Assembly (NCBI RefSeq): GCF_014193675.1
Contig: NZ_BLXZ01000003.1
Location: 186,001-250,000, forward strand
Direction of reading: 5' to 3'
DNA from: Geomonas limicola
Lineage (GTDB): Bacteria; Desulfobacterota; Desulfuromonadia; Geobacterales; Geobacteraceae
Length of the DNA: 64,000 nucleotides
Below are positions 24,783 to 32,389 of the stretch, piece after piece. The translations under genes and the position numbers were made by a program. Below the pieces are notes generated by a model. It was not told where the DNA came from and searched no databases. It saw only the letters and a program-made list of their open reading frames with translations. Positions within the stretch are counted from its first letter, which is position 1, and the number at the start of each line of letters is the position of its first letter.

Positions 24783-25253
24783 ATGGCTGATTACATTTCT
24801 GCTTTACACAATGGGCTTTACGCTGCTGAAGCTGCTGAAATTGCTAATAAGGAAATTGATTCAATTTTTGAAGACTGCAATCAACAGTTAAGTAAAGCTA
24901 GCCATGGTAAAATTTTTATAGAACGACGTAAGTTTGTCGAGACAGATAATAATACTCCGCTCGATTTTTTAATACCGGCCAATCCATTTAAGATACCCCA
25001 AAAAACATTAACTTATTGGGCAATTTCAGCTCAAAACCCATTGGTTCCTGATTGTAAACCAAAACAATTGTGTAAATGGTCCCAACATCCTGCTGGTTAC
25101 CCCGCGGTTATTTCTTACGGCAAAGTTGAGCATTCATGTGCTGACAAAGAATCTCTTGAAGCAGCTTTGGTGACATTACTTCAGAATGTGGATGTCGGTA
25201 AGATATTTTTGACCTTAATGGCTATGGAGCTCCCCCCTGAAGAGGGAGACTGA
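24783..25253 (+). CDS. Unrecognised partner of the EEP protein, 156 aa
   Basis: ATG 24783 follows the EEP stop by a single base, with GGAGG in the last EEP codons, so translation is likely coupled. The protein is soluble. It has a helical N-terminal third (SALHNGLYAAEAAEIANKEID), a middle with 'LTYWAISAQNPLVPD' and a short C-terminal helix. I recognise no domain. It is the last gene before the right att repeat. Its tight coupling suggests an immunity, sensor or regulatory partner of the nuclease (inference only). Confidence 0.6.
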   Translation: MADYISALHNGLYAAEAAEIANKEIDSIFEDCNQQLSKASHGKIFIERRKFVETDNNTPLDFLIPANPFKIPQKTLTYWAISAQNPLVPDCKPKQLCKWSQHPAGYPAVISYGKVEHSCADKESLEAALVTLLQNVDVGKIFLTLMAMELPPEEGD

Positions 25254-25463
25254 GCGACAGGGACAAAACCTGCCTGCATTAAAGAGTAACTGAACATCTG
25301 GCGTTCTTATAGTCTCGCTTCCACCAAGGACTTCACTGATTATATCAGGCGCACAGAAGAACTGATCCCGATGTGCCATTTGGGTGATCCGTTCGGCACC
25401 GGTACACTTTTATTTCTTACGTTATTTCAGCATGTTGCTAGTGGTGGGCGAGGGGGTACGTTT

Positions 25464-25480
25464 CCCACCACCTCCACCAA
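25464..25480. repeat. att repeat, middle copy
   Basis: CCCACCACCTCCACCAA, identical to the last bases of ssrA (18031-18047). With GTGGTGGG at 25441 it mimics the tmRNA T-stem. It ends element 1 and begins the second segment. The preceding spacer (25254-25463) contains GGGTGATCCGTTC at 25382, one base different from GGGTGATCCGCTC at the left end of element 1. Confidence 0.88.
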
Positions 25481-25485
25481 CCAGC

Positions 25486-25530
25486 AAAGGCTCCGGTTGG
25501 CGCATCGCGCCGGCCGGAGCCTTTGTCGTT
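25486..25530 (+). terminator. Terminator-like hairpin after the middle att copy
   Basis: AAAGGCTCCGG / CCGGAGCCTTT with a GC-rich loop, followed by GTCGTTT. Probably a former ssrA terminator. The remaining bases to 25711 show only a GGTGGGG-type hairpin near 25562-25591. Confidence 0.6.
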
Positions 25531-25711
25531 TCGGTCATGAATGTCCATTTGTCGAACCTGACCCCACCGGTTTCTCCAGGTGGGGCCGACCAAGGACAGG
25601 AAGACGAGCGAAATTGTGGTGGATAATTCGTTGCCGTTTTGAGGAGAGAGGGCACCCGAAGACCTCCTCAACTGGTCCTCAGGTGCCTGAGTGCATCCAT
25701 TCCCCAAGTAT

Positions 25712-28132
25712 CTACTTTCGAATGCTTCCGAGGTAACCAATGTATTCTTTGGACTTTTCTGCACAGTCTAGTACATAACGATTATTCCTAATGGTAGACC
25801 CCGCAGCTGAACAACGCTTTTGTATTTCGAAGAAAATCCCATAATATAATTTTGATTCGTCGGGAGTCCATTCTCCTTTCCATTTATCAAAGACGTTAAA
25901 GAGACCGAGTGCTGCACGATAAGGATAATACCGCTCCTCACTCTTCATTTGCGCAAGAATAATTGTCCGTGCCTTCAGCACCAGTTGCATTGCGTTACTT
26001 TTTGATGTTTCTAAAAGTGCTTTTTCGAAAAGAAATCTTGCATAATGGTTATCTATCTGAAAGCAATCGTAGCCTTCAATCGCATTCGCTAGGCTGTATG
26101 CATCAGCAAAGTAGCGCTCAGCTCTATCCAGTTGCGAAAGCGTTAGGGAGGCAATACCATATTGAAGCCAAAATTGAGGATCTCTTCTTGTTGTAGTAAG
26201 ATTTTTAATGCTTTCATAGAAAAGCACAGTAGATTGCAGCCTTTGCCGTTTTGGGAGGATCATGGCGATATGTTTAAAGCGCATCAAGTCTTTTAGTATT
26301 ACTCTAAATTCCTTAGTGGCTCGCCTATCATCTGCTTCCTTGGCCATTTGCACTACTGTCTGAACAAGGAACTTTGGCTCAAAGAGCGTGTGTAACAAAT
26401 GAAGACCCAAAACCGGAGAACGTGCCTGGACGAGATCCATGTTAAAATCAACTACTGATTTGAGTCCGGTGTTTGCCTTTATGTAAGACCATTTGATATT
26501 CTTCCCCCCGAGCAACTCCTGAATTAGATATGGGGAAGCATTGTAATTCATAACTTCAAGAACAAACAGGGCTATAAGTATCCTTTGTATTTCATCTGAA
26601 TGAGAGTTAGAGGTGATTATTTCACGGTATTTTTCAGTTATATTCTTAGATTCGAATGCATCAACTAATAATGACGGCAATTCACCAGCACATTTGGTCT
26701 TTATGTATCTGTATTTCTGACGATAAGGCCACGATAACTTCTGCCCCCAAAGGCCGTACTTGTCAAATAAGGCAGAAATAGCCTCAATCTCCTTATCATC
26801 CAACTTTGTGCAATCCACCTCGGTGTAGGCATGTTTCAGTTGTGCAGAAACGTCAACGGCAAAAATCTCATGAACGTCAGTTCGGCTGGTAAGCAGTAAG
26901 GTAACATTGTCAAGATTGGCCTCTGATATCCATCTGACCAGTTTCATATGGCGGAAGTATGACTCTATGACAAGAAGTATATTTCCTCCACCCCTTATTA
27001 CTTCTTCGACCTCTGCAAGTGATTCGGACGACTCTGAACGCAAAACAAATACTTTCCATCCCGCGCCAAAAGCTTGTGCTGCTGCCACTTCTGAGATGAA
27101 AGATTTTCCACAGCCTAAAGGGCTATGGAGTATGACGTGCTTTTTTTGGTTTAAGATGCTTTCGGTGACACTCTCTAAGGGGGTTCTACTCAAAACGTAG
27201 TTAGAAGACTGTGAACTGGTAAGTTGTCCCCGAATACTGCTGGACAGAATGCCTTCCGTTACGAAGGCAATAACTTCATCATCATTAGGTAGGGCACCAG
27301 CACTTATTGGTTCCACTTCGTCCCAACAACTCAAAAGCAGCGGTGCCTCCATTGGGACGTACGTGGCAGACACCTCCTGTACAAGGCGTGCAAACTCATC
27401 AACTCCTATGCGGTGGACATCGCCGAAATCGGCTAATTCGTCAGCTTCGAGGTCGTTATCTTCGGTAGGAGGAGCTACAACAAAGACCGCCTTGGACGTA
27501 ACGTTTTCCGCTAGCAGCACCCTTGCTATATCAAGATCATAAAGAGAGTAACCAATAAATAGCACTACTGCTGCATTCCGCACATCACTTCTAAAATGAA
27601 AAGCCCATCCAGACTCTTCGAATGAATCAGCTGCATAACTCGCCGATGTGAGCTTAAAGCTGTTAAATAGTTCATCCTTAGTTAAGGTATTTATAGCTCC
27701 ATTGATGTGTACAATGAGGTCACGGGATGCAACTAGTCCATCAGGCTGATCCTTTGCTGTAACAGCCTTAATCGGCTTACCAATTGCTGCTCGGGCCTGC
27801 TCAAAGACAGAGTCATAATTAGTTGTATAAATACGACGCCAATTTATGCCAGCCAAGACTTTGTGAGTCTCTGTGATTTTCGTTACTGTATAGGTATTCT
27901 TTAGTAATTTCACCAACTCATCGGGTGTACGCTTCCGTATAAATACTGTTGCTGCTCGGTCTAAATCAGCCTGCCCACGCATACCAGCAGCTGCTATCAA
28001 CTCTTTTGCTAGATCATTGCCTGCAGGTATCCGTGAATGAAGAAGGTTTGCTGCACCATAAGAAAAACCTGCACCAGTGAACAATACCCCCCGTCCATCG
28101 AGCATGTATCTGATGGCATCCTCAATTTGCAT
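25712..28132 (-). CDS. SIR2-domain / P-loop NTPase / TPR-like protein, probable anti-phage effector
   Basis: 806 aa. SIR2 domain: TGAGFS (19-24) for NAD binding, TTNYD (103-107), catalytic-type His142 in HINGA, and GYSLYD (194-199). NTPase: SPLGCGKS (337-344) as Walker A, 'ILLVIES' as Walker B and 'LLLTSR' as sensor. From about residue 600 helical, TPR-like repeats extend to the end. This SIR2 plus STAND-like plus repeat layout is known from single-gene abortive-infection proteins that deplete NAD+ when a phage is sensed. It is shorter than most described Avs-type proteins. It is the only intact gene of the second ssrA segment. A GAGGA ribosome-binding site precedes ATG 28132. Confidence 0.82.
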   Translation of the reverse strand: MQIEDAIRYMLDGRGVLFTGAGFSYGAANLLHSRIPAGNDLAKELIAAAGMRGQADLDRAATVFIRKRTPDELVKLLKNTYTVTKITETHKVLAGINWRRIYTTNYDSVFEQARAAIGKPIKAVTAKDQPDGLVASRDLIVHINGAINTLTKDELFNSFKLTSASYAADSFEESGWAFHFRSDVRNAAVVLFIGYSLYDLDIARVLLAENVTSKAVFVVAPPTEDNDLEADELADFGDVHRIGVDEFARLVQEVSATYVPMEAPLLLSCWDEVEPISAGALPNDDEVIAFVTEGILSSSIRGQLTSSQSSNYVLSRTPLESVTESILNQKKHVILHSPLGCGKSFISEVAAAQAFGAGWKVFVLRSESSESLAEVEEVIRGGGNILLVIESYFRHMKLVRWISEANLDNVTLLLTSRTDVHEIFAVDVSAQLKHAYTEVDCTKLDDKEIEAISALFDKYGLWGQKLSWPYRQKYRYIKTKCAGELPSLLVDAFESKNITEKYREIITSNSHSDEIQRILIALFVLEVMNYNASPYLIQELLGGKNIKWSYIKANTGLKSVVDFNMDLVQARSPVLGLHLLHTLFEPKFLVQTVVQMAKEADDRRATKEFRVILKDLMRFKHIAMILPKRQRLQSTVLFYESIKNLTTTRRDPQFWLQYGIASLTLSQLDRAERYFADAYSLANAIEGYDCFQIDNHYARFLFEKALLETSKSNAMQLVLKARTIILAQMKSEERYYPYRAALGLFNVFDKWKGEWTPDESKLYYGIFFEIQKRCSAAGSTIRNNRYVLDCAEKSKEYIGYLGSIRK

Positions 28133-28565
28133 AAAGTCCTCATTTATTTAAAGATGGAAGTTATTCTCAGCGAAAGCTGGCTACATTAGAGTCTATGGGA
28201 AGGAATAAGTCACAGCAAATCACCTTGTACGTGACTAAGGAAAACCATCCGAGAGACATTGATCCTCAACGCCAACTGCATTCTCCCAATAATTCTCCCT
28301 TTAACATACTCAAAGGAGATTTAAACATACCATCTAATTAGTTTATTGTAAAGTCACACATATCCCACTGAGGCATTTGTATACCGGATTCCCTGTATGT
28401 TGAACGTAAAGCGACTAAGTTCTTTTACTCCTGGGCATGGCAGCTTGATTGTTCCTTGGGCCTTGAGCCCGTCACAGAGCTTAAAGCATCATGCCCTTCC
28501 TTCGCAGCCCGAACGGTTGCCTGGGCTTAAAGCCCGCATCTTCGCAAGAATGGGACGGAGAGAAG
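28133..28565. other. Spacer holding the likely left end of the IS110 element
   Basis: No coding region is supported. Close to the transposase start are two short GC hairpins, GGGCCTTGAGCCC (about 28459-28471) and GGGCTTAAAGCCC (about 28522-28535). In the IS110 group this position encodes the non-coding bridge RNA; that reading is inferred from position. Confidence 0.35.
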
Positions 28566-29375
28566 ATGGGATTAAATGAGCAAGTTGTTGCTGGTGTTGA
28601 CGTAAGTAAAGAGAGCCTTGATGTTTGTGTGCTCCCTCTGGGGCATGTTCGGCGATTCCCCAACAATGAAGCTGGTTGTACCGAGCTTGCCGAGGTCCTT
28701 TCGAAGCAGACCCCATCGCGGGTCGTTTTCGAATCAACAGGCGGTCTCGAAATGCTCGCCGTCGGAATTCTCTCCGACGCAGCTCTGCCGGTAGTCATCG
28801 TGAACCCTAGGCAGATAAGAGACTTCGCCAAAGCATGTGGCCTTCTGGCGAAAACGGATACCCTTGATGCTAAGATCATCGCGTTATTCGGCCAGAAGAT
28901 AGAGCCGGAGATCCGTCCACTTAAAGACGAGTTTGCTCAAGAGCTCTCTGCATTTGTGGCTCGACGACGACAACTGGTCGAAATGCTGACGGCTGAGAAG
29001 AACCGCCTCACAGCGGCTCCCAAAGCTGTTCGCTCTGGGATCGCCGTTCATATCGAATGGCTGGAACGCCAGATATCCGATGTTGATAACGATATCTCCG
29101 GTTTTATCCAGTCATCGCCGACCTAGGAAGGCAAAGCAGCAAATCCTGACCAGCATGAAAGGGATCGGTTCGGTCACCGTTGCGACTCTTCTCGCGGCGC
29201 TACCTGAGCTTGGTACTGTCTCACGCCATGAAGTCGCAGCATTCGCCGGTTTGTGCCCCTATAACAGAGATAGTGGGAGGCACAAAGGCCAACGAAGGAT
29301 CTGGGGAGGCCGTGCTGCTCACTCTACATGGCAACGCTTGCCGCCACACGATTCAACCCAGCGATCAAATCCGGA
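28566..29375 (+). pseudogene. IS110-family transposase, frameshifted and truncated
   Basis: The first 186 codons are intact, with the RuvC-like residues of the family: Asp in 'AGVDVSK', Glu in 'VFESTGG' and the 'KTDTLDAK' pair. The frame stops at 29126. The C-terminal transposase_20 part continues in another frame (SMKGIGSVTVATLLAALPELG ... CPYNRDSG). A second shift leads to 'LYMATLAATRFNPAIK' before the sequence runs into ssrA-like att DNA near 29387. The C-terminal end and right end of the IS are missing. Not functional. Confidence 0.85.
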
Positions 29376-29386
29376 TGGGTTCGATT

Positions 29387-29410
29387 GTTCGACTCCCACA
29401 CCTCCACCAA
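29387..29410. repeat. Third att-like copy of the ssrA 3' end
   Basis: GTTCGACTCCCACACCTCCACCAA matches 18023-18047 with one missing base (CCCACACC for CCCACCACC). It lies exactly where the IS110 fragment ends, and host genes resume beyond it. Confidence 0.8.
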
Positions 29411-29419
29411 ACCCCAAAA

Positions 29420-29453
29420 CAGCAAAGCCCGGGTCAATGCCCGGGCTTTGCTG
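29420..29453 (+). terminator. Hairpin downstream of the third att copy
   Basis: CAGCAAAGCCCGGG / CCCGGGCTTTGCTG, a perfect 14-bp stem with a weak U-tract. Probably the original host ssrA terminator. Between here and panD lies a C-rich extragenic repeat (about 29535-29575). Confidence 0.6.
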
Positions 29454-29629
29454 TGTCTGTAGGTGTCCTCTAGGAGCCAAACAAAGGTCTGCAGGTGAGT
29501 GGGTGAAGCTGCCATCTGCGATGAGGAGGCACCTTCCCCCTCACCCTATCCCTCTCCCGCAAGGGGAGAGGGGACTAATGCCAGGCTTTCTCAGAAACCT
29601 TGGAGGAACCTTCTTTTTACAGGTTCTCG

Positions 29630-30034
29630 TTAGTTCTTCCAGTGCACGCTCTTCAGTTTCCCCTGGCCGGGCTCTTCCTTCCTGGTCGGCAGCATGCGGT
29701 TCTTCTCGTCGACGAAGACGAGCTTGGGCTCGTGGGCCTGGGCCTCTGCCTCGGACATGTTCACGAAGCTCGCGATGATGACCAGGTCCTGGGGTGCCAC
29801 CAGGCGCGCCGCGGCGCCGTTCAGGCAAATGACCCCCGAACCACGCTCACCCTCGATGGCGTAGGTCTCGAGCCGGCTGCCGTTGTTCACGTCCCAGACG
29901 CAGACCGCCTCGTAGGGTATGATGTTGGCCGCCTCCATCAGGTCGAGGTCGATGGTGATGCTCCCCTCGTAGTGCAGGTCGGCCCCGGTGATTGTCGCGC
30001 GGTGAATCTTGCTCTTCAGCATCTTTCTTTCCAT
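29630..30034 (-). CDS. panD: Aspartate 1-decarboxylase PanD
   Basis: 134 aa. The self-cleavage site Gly24-Ser25 is in 'HYEGSITID'; cleavage makes the pyruvoyl cofactor. '[12 protein letters not shown]', '[18 protein letters not shown]' and 'NGAAARL' are family-typical. It makes beta-alanine for pantothenate and CoA. It is the last gene of panB-panC-panD, three bases after panC. Confidence 0.95.
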   Translation of the reverse strand: MERKMLKSKIHRATITGADLHYEGSITIDLDLMEAANIIPYEAVCVWDVNNGSRLETYAIEGERGSGVICLNGAAARLVAPQDLVIIASFVNMSEAEAQAHEPKLVFVDEKNRMLPTRKEEPGQGKLKSVHWKN

Positions 30035-30037
30035 CTT

Positions 30038-30877
30038 CTATTCCTCCCCAAGAATGCAGTTGTCGATGAGTCGTACCGTGCCGACCCGCACCGCCAGTGC
30101 GAGTAACGTCCTGTGGTCGGCGGTTTGTAAGGGAGCCAGGGTATCCGGATCCCGAAATTCCAGGTAATCAAGCGTTGCCGCCCTCTCCTTTTCGATGACC
30201 TCGAGCGCGACCCGCCTTAGTTGGGCGACGGAGGTCTCCCCCTTGGCGAAGGCGGCACGGGCGGCCTTGATGGAACGGGACAGGCAGAGCGCACTCTCGC
30301 GCTCAGGTTCGCTCAGCCGCGCGTTGCGGGAGCTCAATGCCAGGCCGTCGGCCTCGCGCACGATGGGCATCCCGACGATCTCCAGGTCCATGTTGAAGTC
30401 CTGCACCATGCGCCGGATCACGGCGAGCTGCTGGAAATCCTTCTTCCCGAAGATGGCGACGGTGGGTGCCACGATGTTGAAGAGTTTGGCGACCACGGTG
30501 GTGACGCCGCGGAAATGCCCGGGGCGGCTCGCGCCGCAGAGTTCCAGGGTGATCTCCTCGACGTTCAGGTAGCTCTGGTAGCCTGCCGGGTACATGTCGG
30601 CCGCAGTCGGGGCGAAGATCACATCCACCCCTGCGGCCTCGGCCACCCGCTTGTCGCGCTCGAGATCACGGGGGTAGCTGTCCAGGTCCTCGTTGACGCC
30701 GAACTGGGTCGGGTTCACGAAGATGCTTACCACGACGATCGCTGCGCGCTTCCTGGCCTCGCGCATCAGCGAGGCGTGCCCCTCGTGCAGGTACCCCATG
30801 GTGGGGACCAGGGCGATCTCGCCGCGGTGCTGCCGGGCGAACTCTTGCATCTTTGCTACGGTATCTATGAGAATCAT
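30038..30877 (-). CDS. panC: Pantothenate synthetase PanC
   Basis: 279 aa. '[11 protein letters not shown]' (about 24-34) is the HIGH-like ATP site, '[12 protein letters not shown]' and 'LSSRNARL' complete the active site. It condenses pantoate and beta-alanine using ATP. ATG 30877 overlaps the panB stop in an ATGA, so the pair is translationally coupled; a longer open frame upstream is inside panB. Confidence 0.95.
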   Translation of the reverse strand: MILIDTVAKMQEFARQHRGEIALVPTMGYLHEGHASLMREARKRAAIVVVSIFVNPTQFGVNEDLDSYPRDLERDKRVAEAAGVDVIFAPTAADMYPAGYQSYLNVEEITLELCGASRPGHFRGVTTVVAKLFNIVAPTVAIFGKKDFQQLAVIRRMVQDFNMDLEIVGMPIVREADGLALSSRNARLSEPERESALCLSRSIKAARAAFAKGETSVAQLRRVALEVIEKERAATLDYLEFRDPDTLAPLQTADHRTLLALAVRVGTVRLIDNCILGEE

Positions 30878-31677
30878 GAGAACGAGTGTTTCTCCTCGGG
30901 AAAAGTACCTGCTTTGACCTCGGCGATGTAGCTCGCCACGGCCCCGGAGATCACCGGGCCCAGGTCGGCGTAACGCTTGACGAACTTGGGCGAGTACTTG
31001 CTGCACAAGCCCAGGATGTCGTGCAGGACAAGCACCTGGCCGTCGCAGTGCGGCCCGGCCCCGATGCCGATGGTCGGGATGCTGAGCTCGGCGCTGATGC
31101 GCTGGGCGAGCTTCATCGGTATCCCCTCGAGCACCACCGAGAAGGCGCCGGCCTTCTCCACGGCGAGGGCGTCCTGAAAGATCCGGTCGGCCTGCTCCTC
31201 ACCCTTCCCCTGCACCTTGAAGCCCCCCATGCGGTGCAAGGACTGCGGGGTGAGCCCGATGTGGGCCATGACCGGGATGTCCATGTCGCAGATGGCGGAG
31301 ATGGTGTCGGCCACGTGGGCGCCCCCCTCCAGCTTCACCGCGGCGGCACCGCCGTCCTTCACGAGCCGGCCGGCGTTCAGCCGCGCGCTCGCCAGGTCGA
31401 TCTGGTAGGAGAGGTAGGGGAGATCGGCCACCACGAACGCCTTGGGGCGCGCCCGCATCACCGCGCGGGTATGGTAGATCATCTCCTCCATGGTGACCGG
31501 CAGGGTGTTGTCGTAGCCGGCGACCACGACGCCGACCGAGTCCCCCACGAGGATCATGTCGATGCCGCAGCCGTCCATGATAAGGGCGGTCGGGTAGTCG
31601 TAACAGGTAAGGACGCTGATCCGTTCCCCGGCGGCCTTCATCTTCTGGAAGTCGAGAACGGTCTTCTGCTTCTGCAT
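30874..31677 (-). CDS. panB: 3-methyl-2-oxobutanoate hydroxymethyltransferase PanB
   Basis: 267 aa. '[10 protein letters not shown]', 'ILVGDSVG' (metal Asp), '[10 protein letters not shown]', '[13 protein letters not shown]' and '[16 protein letters not shown]' are all diagnostic. It forms ketopantoate from ketoisovalerate and methylene-tetrahydrofolate, the first pantothenate step. First gene of the pan operon; the leader upstream contains a terminator-like hairpin (31806-31842). ATG 31677 is set by homology; the open frame further upstream is intergenic. Confidence 0.95.
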   Translation of the reverse strand: MQKQKTVLDFQKMKAAGERISVLTCYDYPTALIMDGCGIDMILVGDSVGVVVAGYDNTLPVTMEEMIYHTRAVMRARPKAFVVADLPYLSYQIDLASARLNAGRLVKDGGAAAVKLEGGAHVADTISAICDMDIPVMAHIGLTPQSLHRMGGFKVQGKGEEQADRIFQDALAVEKAGAFSVVLEGIPMKLAQRISAELSIPTIGIGAGPHCDGQVLVLHDILGLCSKYSPKFVKRYADLGPVISGAVASYIAEVKAGTFPEEKHSFS

Positions 31678-32389
31678 GGTTGGCTGCTCCAGCTTTCGTG
31701 ATGTAGGGGGGAGCGCCTGGGGGCCTCCCAACCCGCCTCCTAAGCCCGCGCATGCCTCACTGCGCCGGCCGGAGTGCCCGCTACGGGGCTTTCGGTATAC
31801 AACAAAAAAAAACGCCTTCACGAGGAAGACGTCATTGACTGAGGGCGAGCGCGCACCTGCGGTGCACACACACGATTCATCAGCTATCGCTTCCCGTACC
31901 GGTTCATTATGAATCCAGGCGGTATGTCGTGATTTTCTCGTGTTTCTTTTTGCGGCTCCACTTAAGGTATAGCGGGCCAAAACACGGTTAGAAACCTACC
32001 ACAAAGTTTGGGGACAAGTCCACTATTTTTTAAAACACGAATGCTCAACTGGTAGAAGCAAATCCCCCCTGTCCCCCCTTTTTCAAAGTGGGGAACCCGA
32101 GGGCAGCGGCAGCGCTTCGTGGAAAGCATCGCGGCAATGGGACAGAGGGGCTGTGAATGGTCCTCGGAAATATCACCTCGGACCAAGGTACTTACCCCTA
32201 AAATTCAAGCGGCGCAGCTGGCGTCACGTTCTCCTCTTTGCGAAGGGGAGGCAGAAGGGAATTGACCCAGGTGCGGAGGGGGACGGGCACCTGCGGAACC
32301 AGTCTTCTAAGCCACTCATTGCCCCAAAGAAAGACCCCCTTCCGCTTGCTGCGAAAGGGGGACGTTTGCTGCCGATATCCATTGCGGCG
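31678..32389. other. Long panB leader and intergenic repeats
   Basis: 712 bases. It holds the terminator-like hairpin described separately, a C-rich extragenic repeat at 32058-32100 (copy of 14139-14176), and two related G/C-rich fragments near 32229-32253 and 32334-32367. No coding region is supported. Confidence 0.5.
31806..31842 (-). terminator. Terminator-like hairpin upstream of panB
   Basis: On the minus strand ACGUCUUC-CUCGU-GAAGGCGU pairs over eight positions (one U-G) and is followed by a run of nine U. It lies about 130 bases before panB and either ends transcripts from upstream or acts as an attenuator. Confidence 0.55.

Larger units (their letters stand above)
18031..25480. mobile_element. 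Integrative element 1 in the ssrA gene
   Basis: A segment of about 7.4 kb is bounded by perfect 17-bp repeats of the tmRNA 3' end. The tyrosine integrase lies directly at the left boundary, the standard arrangement for ssrA-site islands. Cargo in order: integrase, Rep_trans/RstA-like initiator, HNH-like protein, zinc-ribbon membrane protein, serine resolvase, EEP nuclease-like protein and a 156-aa partner. The segment is clearly more A+T-rich than the flanking host genes. No conjugation or virion genes are seen, so it is an integrative genomic island or satellite-like element rather than a complete phage. Confidence 0.88.
25481..29410. mobile_element. Second ssrA-linked segment (remnant element)
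   Basis: About 3.9 kb between the middle att copy and a third att-like copy at 29387-29410. It carries a SIR2/P-loop/TPR protein and a decayed IS110 transposase, but no integrase of its own. Both att copies are followed by strong hairpins that begin with an AGCAAAG sequence, as expected of ssrA downstream sequence. I read it as an older ssrA integration now trapped behind element 1; whether it was ever independent is inference. Confidence 0.6.

Noticed and set aside
31878..31980. N-terminal extension of PanB
   Set aside because: PanB homology starts at 31677 and the extra frame has repeat-derived sequence.
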